Source: Agromyces atrinae (GTDB lineage: Bacteria > Actinomycetota > Actinomycetes > Actinomycetales > Microbacteriaceae). Taken from it: a DNA stretch of 64,000 nucleotides. Under the pieces are notes generated by a model that saw nothing but the letters and a program-made list of their open reading frames with translations, did no database searches and was not told the DNA's origin. Positions 52,444 through 60,293 of this stretch are shown piece after piece. Position numbers and translations under genes: made by a program. The stretch covers positions 1,674,001 to 1,738,000 of the forward strand of contig NZ_JACCBI010000001.1 of assembly GCF_013407835.1 (NCBI RefSeq), written 5' to 3'. Positions within the stretch are counted from its first letter, which is position 1, and the number at the start of each line of letters is the position of its first letter.

Positions 52444-53799
52444 TCACTCGACATACGCCCGGATCCCGGCCGCCTCGCTCTCGAGAGTCGAGACCCCGAT
52501 GAGGTCGGAGGCCTGGTCGCCCAGCACCGCGACCCACGCGTCGATGATCGCGCTCGCCTGCCCTGAGTCGACGAGACTCGATTGCAGTTCGGCGACCGCG
52601 GCGTCGTAGAGCGCGCTGAAGCCGGGGTCGGCGAGGAACCGCTCGGCGAGCACGTTCGACGAGTCCATGCCGCCGGCAGCACCACCCGGCGCGGCGCCTG
52701 CCCCGCGGGTGTCGTCGCCCACCGGCATCCCGCCCTGCCCGTCCCGCGCACCGCCCTGAGCCGCGCTACCCGGAGCCGCACCGCCCTGACCCGCGCCACC
52801 CTGACCCGCGCCCTCCTGCCCACCCCCGTCGCCCGGGGATGATCCGAACGCGAGGTTCAGGTCCCAGTTGACGACCTCCATGAGGCCCGTCGCCGGGTCG
52901 TAGTAGAGGTACGAGTTGTTGCCCGGCCCCGAGATGTCGTCGAAGTTGTCGACGAGGTCCTGGAAGGCGAGGTAGGTCGCGAACGATTCGACGTCGAGGT
53001 GCTCTCCGAGTTCGGCGGCGAAGGTCTCGTCATCGGACTCGTTGATGAACTGCAGGAAGTCGATGAGCGGCGTCAGGTCGTCGTCGCCCGCCTTCTGCGT
53101 GAAGACGTCGGTGTAGGCCGCCGCGTCGTCGCCCCGGTAGCTGTAATCGCCCCTGCTGTCGGCCTTGTAGAGCAGCCCGTCCGTGCCGAAGACCTGGTCG
53201 ACCCACTCCTCACCGGGGTTCTGCACGACGAGCCGGAGCGTCGCGTCCGACCCGTTGACCGAGAAGCGCGTGGCGACGGCTTGCTCGGCGGCGAGCCCCG
53301 ACGCATCGAGCAGGTCGAGGGCGACGGCCTCGTTGAGGGATGACTCCGAGCTGTTGCCGCGCACGACGAACTCGGTCTCGCCGTCGAGGTTCTGCCCGTC
53401 GACGAACTCGTCGAGGCGGATGATCCACGGCAGCGTCACGGGGTCGCTGTCGACGCTCGCGCCGCGGAGGCTCGAGTTGCCCTTGAGCTTCAGGCCGATG
53501 TTCTCGAACGTCTCGCCGTCGATCGTGACCGTGCCGCTCACCCAGACCTTTTCCCCCGAGTCGAGGTAGGTCGAGAGGGCTTCGTCGAGAGCGTCGTCCG
53601 AGAGCTCGACCGAGATGGTGTGCACCGTGCCCGAATCCCAGAAGTCGCCTGTCGTCTGGAGGTCGACGGCCGAGACGGCGGTCGATGATGCGTCGGTCGT
53701 CGGGGTGATCGCGGTGCAGCCCGCGAGGGAGCCGACGACGAGGAGGGAGCCGGCGGCGAGGAGCCCGGCGCGGTATCGGATGCGTGTGGTGATCGTCAT
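52444..53799 (-). CDS. CotH kinase-family lipoprotein
   Basis: A 451-residue exported protein with the lipobox SLAGC (Cys28). It has the CotH features GLKLKGNSSLRG near 110, VVRGNSSESSLNEAVALDLL near 150, and the DxN-type catalytic or metal motif VVNWDLNLAFG near 320. A Gly/Ala/Gln-rich insert of about 50 residues (GGGQEGAGQGGAGQGGAAPG and onward) follows that motif. CotH proteins are protein kinases known from Bacillus spore coats; related secreted forms occur in non-sporulating bacteria with unknown targets. The start at 53799 gives a normal signal peptide. It lies alone, with a TetR-type palindrome upstream. Confidence 0.85.
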   Translation of the reverse strand: MTITTRIRYRAGLLAAGSLLVVGSLAGCTAITPTTDASSTAVSAVDLQTTGDFWDSGTVHTISVELSDDALDEALSTYLDSGEKVWVSGTVTIDGETFENIGLKLKGNSSLRGASVDSDPVTLPWIIRLDEFVDGQNLDGETEFVVRGNSSESSLNEAVALDLLDASGLAAEQAVATRFSVNGSDATLRLVVQNPGEEWVDQVFGTDGLLYKADSRGDYSYRGDDAAAYTDVFTQKAGDDDLTPLIDFLQFINESDDETFAAELGEHLDVESFATYLAFQDLVDNFDDISGPGNNSYLYYDPATGLMEVVNWDLNLAFGSSPGDGGGQEGAGQGGAGQGGAAPGSAAQGGARDGQGGMPVGDDTRGAGAAPGGAAGGMDSSNVLAERFLADPGFSALYDAAVAELQSSLVDSGQASAIIDAWVAVLGDQASDLIGVSTLESEAAGIRAYVE

Positions 53800-53987
53800 C
53801 CGTCGAGTTGACCGCCGCACCCTCGGGCGTGACCCTCGATCGCCTATGCGTCACCGATCGACGACGTGAGCATCGCCCGAACGCGAACGGGGAACCCGCC
53901 CGGAGAAAGAGCACGGGCGGCGCATCCCCCCCGGAACGCGCCGCCCTGCATGCGAGAAGCCTCAGCATGTGCCAGGGACAGCTTAGA

Positions 53988-53999
53988 GACCGATCGGTC
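53988..53999. promoter_or_regulatory. TetR-type palindrome upstream of the CotH gene
   Basis: GACCGATCGGTC is a perfect 12-nt palindrome of the classical TetR operator form, in the 264-nt gap between the aldo/keto reductase 3' end and the CotH start. No TetR gene is directly adjacent; the closest is at 54993. The rest of the gap shows no gene. Confidence 0.5.
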
Positions 54000-54063
54000 G
54001 GTTCTCAACCACGGCGCATCCGGCGTCACAGTGCGACGCGTCCACGTCACAAAACTGCGCTGA

Positions 54064-54939
54064 CTACGCGTCGGGGATCTCGCGGCCGAACGACTCGAGG
54101 GTGATGGCCTCGGGCTCGGGCCCGCCGCGCACGCCGGTCTCGAGAGCGTCGATCTGGGCGAGCTCGTCGGCGCTCAGCTCGAAGTCGAACACGTCGATGT
54201 TCTCGGCGATGCGCTCGGGCTTCGTCGACTTCGGGATGACCTGGCGACCCTCCTGGATGTGCCAGCGCAGCATGACCTGCGCGGCCGACTTCCCGTACTT
54301 CTCGCCGATCGAGAGGATGACAGGCTCGTCGAAGCTGCGGCGAGCCGAGTCGCGGTACGACGTGATGCCGCCGATGGGCGACCAGGCTTGCGTGAGGATG
54401 CCGTGTTCGTCGCCGAACTGCTGCACCGTGCACTGTTGGAAGTAGGGGTGGACCTCGATCTGGTTGACGGTCGGCACGACGCTCGTCTCGTCGAGCAGGC
54501 GTTCGAGATGGTCGACCATGAAGTTGCTGACGCCGATCGCTCGCACGGCACCGTCGGCATAGAGCTTCTCGAGGGCGCGGTACGCACCGAGCGTCTTCTC
54601 GAACTCGCCGGGCAGCGCCTGGTGGAGGATGAGGAGGTCGAGCTGCTCGACACCGAGCTTGCCGGCGCTCTTCGTGAACGAGTGGAGCGTCTCGTCGTAG
54701 CCGTAGTCGCTGATCCAGATCTTCGTCTCGATGAATACCTCGTCACGGGCGAGGCCCGATGCGGCGATCGCGTCGCCGACTCCGCGCTCGTTGGCGTAGG
54801 CCGCGGCGGTGTCGATGTGGCGGTATCCGACCTCGAGGGCCGACGTGACGGCCGCGGTGGTCTCGTCGGGCGGGGTCTGGAAGACGCCGAGCCCGACGAC
54901 GGGGATGCGGACGCCGTTGTTCAGGGTGAAAGTGTCCAT
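54064..54939 (-). CDS. Aldo/keto reductase (2,5-diketo-D-gluconate reductase type)
   Basis: A 291-residue (alpha/beta)8 NADPH-dependent reductase. The catalytic tetrad is visible: Asp and Tyr in HIDTAAAYANE near 44-48, Lys in IETKIW near 73 and His in LLILHQALPG near 106. The NADP-binding IPKSTKPERIAENIDVFDF is near 240. It reduces small aldehydes or keto sugars in the cytosol; the substrate is not known. Leaderless: TAGCGT (54951-54946) lies 6 nt before the ATG. It follows the TetR gene but has its own promoter. Confidence 0.92.
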   Translation of the reverse strand: MDTFTLNNGVRIPVVGLGVFQTPPDETTAAVTSALEVGYRHIDTAAAYANERGVGDAIAASGLARDEVFIETKIWISDYGYDETLHSFTKSAGKLGVEQLDLLILHQALPGEFEKTLGAYRALEKLYADGAVRAIGVSNFMVDHLERLLDETSVVPTVNQIEVHPYFQQCTVQQFGDEHGILTQAWSPIGGITSYRDSARRSFDEPVILSIGEKYGKSAAQVMLRWHIQEGRQVIPKSTKPERIAENIDVFDFELSADELAQIDALETGVRGGPEPEAITLESFGREIPDA

Positions 54940-54992
54940 GCCTGAACGCTACGCGCCCCGTCGCGGCGGGCGGGAGTGCCTGCCAGTACCTC

Positions 54993-55631
54993 TCAGGCTC
55001 GCGGCACGAGACGTTCGAGGAGCGCCTCGGCCTCGCCGCGCCGGTCGACGGGCACGACGGAGCGCAGCAGGAACCACCACAGTTCCCGCACCCTGTCGAC
55101 GATGTCGACGCGCGCGGTGAAGAGCTCCGAGACGAGTTGCACGCCCGTGAAGGCGGGGACGATGAACCGGGCGAGCACGGCGGGGTCGACGTCATCGGCG
55201 AGCCAGCCCTCTGCCCGCGCGCGCGTCGCGAGCACGACGAAGAGGTCGATCCAGTCCTCGTAGGGCGAACGCAGAGGCGCGTCGAACGCCGACGTATCGG
55301 TCGTGAGGCGGATTCCGGCGCGCACGACCGGGTCGGAGACGAGGAGTTCCGCCAAGTCGATGCTCACGAGCACCATGTGCTCGATCGCCGGTCGCGGCGT
55401 TGCGAGGATCGCGTTGCTGCCCGCGCGCGCGATCTCGTGCTGGCGCTCGATGACGGCGCGCGCGACCTCGTCCTTCGTCGCGAAGTGGAAGTAGAGCGCG
55501 CCCTTCGCGACGCCCGCACGGTCGAGGATGTCGCTGATCGACGCACCACCGAAGCCGACGCGTTCGAACACTTCGGCCGCGCCGACGATGATCTTCGCCC
55601 GGGTGATGCGTGCGCGTTCTTGCTGGACCAT
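54993..55631 (-). CDS. TetR-family regulator, gamma-butyrolactone-receptor-like
   Basis: A 212-residue regulator. The N-terminal part, RITRAKIIVGAAEVFERVGF then GASISDILDRAGVAKGALYF and HFATKDEVARAVIERQ, resembles ScbR/ArpA-type butyrolactone receptors more than ordinary TetR proteins. The C-terminal ligand domain (WLADDVDPAVLARFIVPAFTGVQLVSELF) fits the same group. Such receptors sense diffusible lactones and control antibiotics or development in Streptomyces. No lactone synthase (AfsA) or antibiotic cluster is in this window, so the ligand is open. It is divergent from the S-adenosylhomocysteinase homologue. Confidence 0.8.
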   Translation of the reverse strand: MVQQERARITRAKIIVGAAEVFERVGFGGASISDILDRAGVAKGALYFHFATKDEVARAVIERQHEIARAGSNAILATPRPAIEHMVLVSIDLAELLVSDPVVRAGIRLTTDTSAFDAPLRSPYEDWIDLFVVLATRARAEGWLADDVDPAVLARFIVPAFTGVQLVSELFTARVDIVDRVRELWWFLLRSVVPVDRRGEAEALLERLVPRA

Positions 55632-55714
55632 GTGCCTCCGACTGAGCCCCGTCCGTCCCCCGATCTGCGACAACCGTACTCCGACCGGATGCCGACGGCG
55701 AGTCAACGCTCGGT

Positions 55715-55747
55715 TTTCATAGGTGATATTTTCTCTCGCATATGAAA
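55715..55747. promoter_or_regulatory. Inverted repeat TTTCATA/TATGAAA in the divergent TetR promoter
   Basis: TTTCATA (55715-55721) and TATGAAA (55741-55747) flank an AT-rich centre with GATATTTTC. This is the most AT-rich stretch nearby and lies between the TetR gene and the SAHH-like gene. It is a candidate TetR operator or bidirectional promoter. Confidence 0.45.
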
Positions 55748-55757
55748 CACTCGCTGC

Positions 55758-56927
55758 ATGACTGATCTCGACTCGGGCCGCGCCCGCACCGCATGGATCC
55801 GCTCGCGCATGCCGCTCCTCGCCAATGCGCGGCGCACCTTCTCCGAGACGCGTCCTTTCGAGGGTCGACGCGTCGGCATGTCGCTGCACATCGAACCGAA
55901 GACCGCCGTCCTGCTCGAGACCCTCGCCGCAGGCGGCGCCGAGATCGTCGCGACGGGCAACCACGGCTCGACGCAGGACGACATCGTCGCCTTCCTCCGC
56001 TCCCAGGGCATGACCGTGCACGGCCGACGCGATGACTCGTTCGACGATCACCTCGCGAACGTCGCGGCCGTCGCCGACTCGCATCCCGACATCCTGCTCG
56101 ACAACGGCGCCGACCTCGCCGCGCACGTCATCCGGTCGGGTGCAGCGAGCAGCATCATCGGCGGCACGGAGGAGACGACGTCGGGCGGGCTGCGCCTGCG
56201 CGGGGAGCTCGCGGGGCAGGTGCCGTTCCCGGTGATCGTCATCAACGACAGCATGCTGAAGGCGATCGGCGAGAACCGGCACGGCGTCGGGCAGTCGGTC
56301 GTCGAGTCGATCATGCGCATCACGAACCTGATGATCCCCGGCCGGCGCTTCGTCGTCGCGGGCTACGGCTGGTGCGGACGCGGCATCGCACAGTACCTGC
56401 GCGCGTTCGGCGGCAAGGTCGCCGTCGCCGAGGTCGACGAGCTCAAGGCGTTCGAGGGCGCGCTCGACGGGTACCGTGTCGGAGCGCTCGACGACCTCGC
56501 CGAGTGGGGCGAGGTGTTCATCACCGCGACGGGACAGCCGGGAGTCATCGGCGAGGCCGTGTTCGATCGCCTCGCGAGCGGCAGCATCCTCGTGAACGCC
56601 GGGCACTTCCCGTGGGAGATCGACACCGAGGCGCTTCGTCGCGACTCCGAGTCGTCCGAGATCGACCAGGCGATCGAGGTCGTCCGCCGACCCGACGGCC
56701 GCGAGCTCGTGCTCATCGCGGGCGGCCGCATGGTCAATCTCGCAGGCCCCTCGCCGCGCGGCAACTCGCTCGAGGCGATGGACCTCGGGTTCCTCCTGCA
56801 GTCGCTCTCGCTCGAACGCGTGGCGACGGCGCCCGAGAGCCTCGGCGCGGGCGCCCACGGCGTCCCCGACGACATCGAGCGCACGATCGCCCGCGCCTTC
56901 CTCGCCGCGCTCGGGGCCGATCGTTAG
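55758..56927 (+). CDS. S-adenosylhomocysteinase homologue, short and divergent
   Basis: A 389-residue SAHH-family protein, shorter than the roughly 480-residue actinobacterial enzyme. Kept features: STQDDIVAFL, LLDNGADL, GGTEETTSGGLRLR (E138/E139), INDSMLK (K168), the NAD motif VVAGYGWCGRGIAQYL and NAGHFPWEID. Changed: the usual Asp190 position is Glu172 in AIGENRHG, the GHPS histidine is absent (PSPRGNSLEAMD), and the C-terminal Lys/Tyr tail that binds NAD of the neighbouring subunit is missing. It may act on another thioether nucleoside or nucleoside-like substrate. The TAG stop overlaps the -10 box of the IclR gene. Confidence 0.75.
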   Translation: MTDLDSGRARTAWIRSRMPLLANARRTFSETRPFEGRRVGMSLHIEPKTAVLLETLAAGGAEIVATGNHGSTQDDIVAFLRSQGMTVHGRRDDSFDDHLANVAAVADSHPDILLDNGADLAAHVIRSGAASSIIGGTEETTSGGLRLRGELAGQVPFPVIVINDSMLKAIGENRHGVGQSVVESIMRITNLMIPGRRFVVAGYGWCGRGIAQYLRAFGGKVAVAEVDELKAFEGALDGYRVGALDDLAEWGEVFITATGQPGVIGEAVFDRLASGSILVNAGHFPWEIDTEALRRDSESSEIDQAIEVVRRPDGRELVLIAGGRMVNLAGPSPRGNSLEAMDLGFLLQSLSLERVATAPESLGAGAHGVPDDIERTIARAFLAALGADR

Positions 56928-56937
56928 ACTCCGCTCG

Positions 56938-57624
56938 ATGGCCGACCCGCAGAACGACTACTCCGCGCCCGCACTCGAGAAGGCGCTCGACATCCTCGAG
57001 CTGCTCGCCGACGAACCCGCGAGTCTCTCGCAGACGCTCGTCGCCGAACGCGTCGGGCGCTCCGTCGGGCAGATCTTCCGCGTGCTCACGACGCTCGAAC
57101 GCCGCGGCTACGTGTTCCGCGACCCGGCGACCGGCGGCTACACGCTCTCGACGGCACTGTTCGACCTCGCGCACCGACAGGCACCGCTCCGCGGACTGAT
57201 CGCCGCGGCCGCCGAACCCCTTCGCGCCCTCGCGGCCGAGACGGAGCAGTCGTGCAACCTGGGAGTCGCCGAGACGGGGACTGTGCGCATCATCGCGCAG
57301 GCCGAATCCCCCGCCGACTTCGGCTTCACCGTGCGCGTCGGGGCGGCCTTCGCCCTCGACTCCGCCTCGGGTGCCGTGCTCGCGGGCGAGTCGCGCGCCG
57401 CGGCCGAGATCGCCGAACTCGGCTATCACGCGCGCACCGACCCGTTCAACGCGGCGGTGACCGACATCGTCGCGCCCGTGCGGCGAGGAGACCGCGTCGT
57501 GGCGGCCCTCACCGTTCCCTACGTCGCCACGTCGTACAGTCGGCGTTCGCACGCCGAGGTCGGTGCCGCCGCCGCTGCCGCCGCGCTCCGCATCACGGAG
57601 CGGCTCGGCGGTTCGGCCGGCTGA
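56938..57624 (+). CDS. IclR-family transcriptional regulator
   Basis: A 228-residue regulator. The winged helix is at residues 10-75 (ALEKALDILELLADEPASLS, RSVGQIFRVLTTLERRGYVF), followed by a GAF-like effector domain (ACNLGVAE-like SCNLGVAETGTVRIIAQ, VRVGAAFALDSASGAVLAG). TAGACT (56925-56930) sits 7 nt before the ATG and shares bases with the upstream stop codon, so the gene has its own leaderless promoter while following the SAHH-like gene by 10 nt. The likely target is a small-molecule catabolic gene nearby, such as the SAHH-like gene or sdhL. Confidence 0.9.
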   Translation: MADPQNDYSAPALEKALDILELLADEPASLSQTLVAERVGRSVGQIFRVLTTLERRGYVFRDPATGGYTLSTALFDLAHRQAPLRGLIAAAAEPLRALAAETEQSCNLGVAETGTVRIIAQAESPADFGFTVRVGAAFALDSASGAVLAGESRAAAEIAELGYHARTDPFNAAVTDIVAPVRRGDRVVAALTVPYVATSYSRRSHAEVGAAAAAAALRITERLGGSAG

Positions 57625-57634
57625 TCGTTCGGTT

Positions 57635-57928
57635 TCAGTCGCGCGGCTTCGAGGCGACGCCGTCGAGCCACAGCGTGTCGGAGGCGTCGCTGTGCACTCC
57701 CCCGGAGTTCACGTGCTTCGCGTCGATGACCGGCCCCTTCTTGATGACGTGCACGAGCGCCATGGCGTGCCCGCGGCCGAGGTCGTAGTCGTCCTTGAGC
57801 CAGGCGACGATGACTCCGGCCTTCACGCTCGGGTCGTCGAAGCCCTTCTGCTTGGCTCGTTCGACGATCTGGCGCGGCGTCAGCCCCGTCTTGTTCTCGA
57901 TTGCGTCGAGATACGCCTGAAACGACAT
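57635..57928 (-). CDS. DUF4287-family small protein
   Basis: A 97-residue soluble protein: MSFQAYLDAIENKTGLTPRQ, then AGVIVAWLKDDYDLGRGHAM and ALVHVIKKG, which matches the DUF4287 pattern of a short helical domain often found alone or before DUF5655. Function is unknown. AAGGGGTG precedes the ATG at 57928. It is convergent with iclR, with a 10-nt gap. The tail (NSGGVHSDASDTLWLDGVAS) looks flexible. Confidence 0.8.
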   Translation of the reverse strand: MSFQAYLDAIENKTGLTPRQIVERAKQKGFDDPSVKAGVIVAWLKDDYDLGRGHAMALVHVIKKGPVIDAKHVNSGGVHSDASDTLWLDGVASKPRD

Positions 57929-58054
57929 CTGAACACCCCTTCGTGGCCGTTTTCTCGCGCGCCGTGAGCACGCGTGACGAGATTCTATGGCTGCAACCGC
58001 TGAGGCCGCATCCCCTTTTTTCGAGCATCGAAGACGGTCTGGCACACTGGCGGC

Positions 58055-58870
58055 ATGCCCATCCTGAACAAGGACATGTCGGTCTGCATCTCGCTCTCGG
58101 CGCGCCCGTCGAACCTCGGAACCCGCTTCCACAACTTCCTCTACGACGAGCTCGGCCTGAACTTCGTCTACAAGGCCTTCTCGACGGATGACATCGAGGG
58201 CGCCATCCGCGGGGTCCGGGCGCTCGGGTTCCGCGGCTGCTCCGTATCGATGCCCTTCAAGGAGGCCGTCATCCCGCTCGTCGACATCGTCGAGCCGTCG
58301 GCCGCCGCGATCGAATCGGTCAACACGATCGTCAACGACGACGGAGTGCTCCGGGCATCGAACACCGACTACGAGGCCATCGCCGCCCTCATCGCCTCCA
58401 ACGGGCTCGCGCCGACCGATCGCGTCCTCGTTCGCGGTTCGGGCGGCATGGCGAAGGCCGTCGTCGCCGCCTTCCGCGGCGCGGGCTTCGACCGCGTGAC
58501 GGTGCTCGCGCGCAACGAGGCCGCAGGCCGCCGCCTCGCCGAGAAGTACGACTACGAGTGGGTCGGCACCGAGCCCGAGCACGTCGCCGACATCATCGTG
58601 AACGTCACCCCGATCGGCATGGCGGGAACGGATGCCGACGAGCTCGCCTTCTCGGAGGCGCAGATCGAACGCGCCGACACGGTCTTCGACGTCGTCGCCT
58701 TTCCCGCCGAGACGCCGCTCATCGCGGCCGGCCGCGCACGCGGCGCTCGCGTGATCACGGGCGCTGAGGTCATCGCCCTGCAGGCCGCGCGCCAGTTCGA
58801 GCGGTACACGGGCGTGCTCCTGACCGACGACCAGATCACCCGAGCGTCGGAGTTCTCCCGCGCCGAGTGA
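58055..58870 (+). CDS. Shikimate 5-dehydrogenase-like protein (SdhL/HI0607 type)
   Basis: A 271-residue AroE-superfamily protein. The start (LNKDMSVCISLSARPSNLGT then RFHNFLYDELGLNFVYKAFS) is that of the SdhL group. The catalytic Lys is in GCSVSMPFKEAV near residue 70 and the Asp in ASNTDYEAI near 108; the NADP loop is VRGSGGMAKAVVAAF near 128. Relatives oxidise shikimate very slowly, so the true substrate is uncertain. No Shine-Dalgarno sequence is apparent. It lies after the iclR/DUF4287 pair and before an SDR gene, with which it may form an operon. Confidence 0.85.
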   Translation: MPILNKDMSVCISLSARPSNLGTRFHNFLYDELGLNFVYKAFSTDDIEGAIRGVRALGFRGCSVSMPFKEAVIPLVDIVEPSAAAIESVNTIVNDDGVLRASNTDYEAIAALIASNGLAPTDRVLVRGSGGMAKAVVAAFRGAGFDRVTVLARNEAAGRRLAEKYDYEWVGTEPEHVADIIVNVTPIGMAGTDADELAFSEAQIERADTVFDVVAFPAETPLIAAGRARGARVITGAEVIALQAARQFERYTGVLLTDDQITRASEFSRAE

Positions 58871-58924
58871 GGGATGCACAGCCCGACGACGCATGATGGT
58901 ACCTCACGCCGAGATCGGAGCACC

Positions 58925-59707
58925 ATGCGCGACTACACCGGAACCACCGCGATCGTCACGGGGGCGAGCGCCGGACTCGGCGTCGAGTTCGCGCGGGCAC
59001 TCGGCGGGCGGGGCGCGAACCTCGTGCTCGTCGCCCGCCGCGGCGACCGCCTCGAGACCCTCGCGGAGGAGCTTCGTGACGCCCACGCCGTCGACGTGCA
59101 CACTCTCGCGCTCGACCTCGCGTCGCCCGAGGCGACCGAGACTCTCGTCGCCTTCGTACGCGAGAAGGGCCTCACGATCGACTCGCTCATCAACAACGCG
59201 GGCTTCGCGACGCACGGCGAGTTCATCACGACCGACCCTGCGCGACTCGACGAGGAAGTACGTCTCAACGTCGGCGCCGTCGTCGCCTTCACCCGCGCGT
59301 TCCTGCCCGAGATGACGGCGTCGGGCCGGGGCGTGCTCGTCAACCTCGCGAGCACGGCGGCGTTCCAGCCCGTTCCGCTCATGGCGGTGTACGGCGCGAC
59401 GAAGGGCTTCGTGCTCGACTTCACGCACGCCCTCGCCTACGAGACGCGCCACACCGGGCTCCGCGTGACGGCGCTCTGCCCGGGCGCCACGAAAACCGAG
59501 TTCTTCGACATCGCGGGCGACGGCGCCCGCGTCGGCGACTTCGCCGTGCCGTCCGAGGTCGTCGCCGTCGCGATGCGCGCCCTCGACGCGCGCCGCACCC
59601 CGTCGAAGATCGTCGCCGGCGCGAAGAACAGCATCAGTTCGGCGATCGCACGTGTGCTCCCGCGCGGCCTCGTCACCCCCGTCACCGCGCGGCTCATGGC
59701 GGAGTGA
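58925..59707 (+). CDS. SDR-family oxidoreductase (DltE-like)
   Basis: A 260-residue short-chain dehydrogenase with VTGASAGLGVEFARALGGRG, Arg residues after strand 2 (VARRGDRL) favouring NADP, LINNAGFATHG, LASTAAFQP and the catalytic YGATKGF. The C-terminus (PSKIVAGAKNSISSAIARVL) may attach peripherally to the membrane, as in several DltE/YqjQ-like SDRs. CGGAG precedes the ATG at 58925. It lies 54 nt after sdhL on the same strand. The substrate is unknown. Confidence 0.88.
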   Translation: MRDYTGTTAIVTGASAGLGVEFARALGGRGANLVLVARRGDRLETLAEELRDAHAVDVHTLALDLASPEATETLVAFVREKGLTIDSLINNAGFATHGEFITTDPARLDEEVRLNVGAVVAFTRAFLPEMTASGRGVLVNLASTAAFQPVPLMAVYGATKGFVLDFTHALAYETRHTGLRVTALCPGATKTEFFDIAGDGARVGDFAVPSEVVAVAMRALDARRTPSKIVAGAKNSISSAIARVLPRGLVTPVTARLMAE

Positions 59708-59831
59708 CGCCCGCGACGCGCGCGGGATGACCCTCATCGCCGAGAGCGAACCCCGGCCTGCGGGCTTGCGATCATCCGCGCATCTCGGAAGAGTGGGCCA
59801 CTCGCCGAGCCCAGTACAGGAAGGGAGCATC

Positions 59832-60116
59832 ATGCTCACACTCACCGAAACTGCCAGCACCGTCGTCAAGACGATCATCGCCAACGAGAGCGAGGCAGGC
59901 AACGGCGGACTCCGCATCAACGCGGACGCCGTCGGCGGCACGCAGTTCACGGTCGCCGTGACCCCCGCCCCGGAGACGACCGACGCGGTCGTCGAGCACG
60001 ACGGAGCACGCGTCTTCGTCGGCGAGAACGCCGTCACGGCGCTCGACGACAAGATCCTCGACGCGCAGGTCGGCGACGACGGATCGGTCAGATTCGCCAT
60101 CACCGAGGCCGCGTAG
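59832..60116 (+). CDS. HesB/IscA-like small protein without cysteines
   Basis: A 94-residue protein (MLTLTETASTVVKTIIANES, then GLRINADAVGGTQFTVAVTP) with the fold-level pattern of A-type iron-sulphur carrier proteins, but it has no cysteine at all, so it cannot ligate a cluster in the usual way. Such cysteine-free HesB-like proteins are frequent in actinobacteria and of unknown role. A good GGAAGGGAG site precedes the ATG. A strong hairpin terminator follows 18 nt after the stop, so it is a separate unit. Confidence 0.75.
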   Translation: MLTLTETASTVVKTIIANESEAGNGGLRINADAVGGTQFTVAVTPAPETTDAVVEHDGARVFVGENAVTALDDKILDAQVGDDGSVRFAITEAA

Positions 60117-60134
60117 GCCTCGCACCCGCACTTC

Positions 60135-60169
60135 CGAACGGGGACCCGCCAGGCGCGGGTCCCCGTTCG
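60135..60169 (+). terminator. Intrinsic-type hairpin terminator
   Basis: A perfect 15-bp stem (CGAACGGGGACCCGC and its complement) with the 5-nt loop CAGGC lies 18 nt after the HesB-like stop. There is no long T-run, as is common for actinobacterial terminators. Confidence 0.8.
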
Positions 60170-60293
60170 TGCGCCCGGTGCAGACGCCGGTCGAGTACTC
60201 CGCGCGACACGCTCGCGCAACCCCGCAACGGATGAATGACACGGAGCCTTCGCAGGAATAGGGTGTGCCTACCGACGGCGGAAGGACTCCCCC

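Noticed and set aside
54993..56858. A TetR gene extended upstream to 621 residues
   Set aside because: The extension is antisense to the SAHH-like gene and crosses the divergent promoter. The helix-turn-helix begins right after the ATG at 55631.
54993..57624. A secondary-metabolite cluster around the butyrolactone-receptor-like gene
   Set aside because: No polyketide, peptide, terpene or lactone synthase gene is within reach; the neighbours are ordinary oxidoreductases and regulators.
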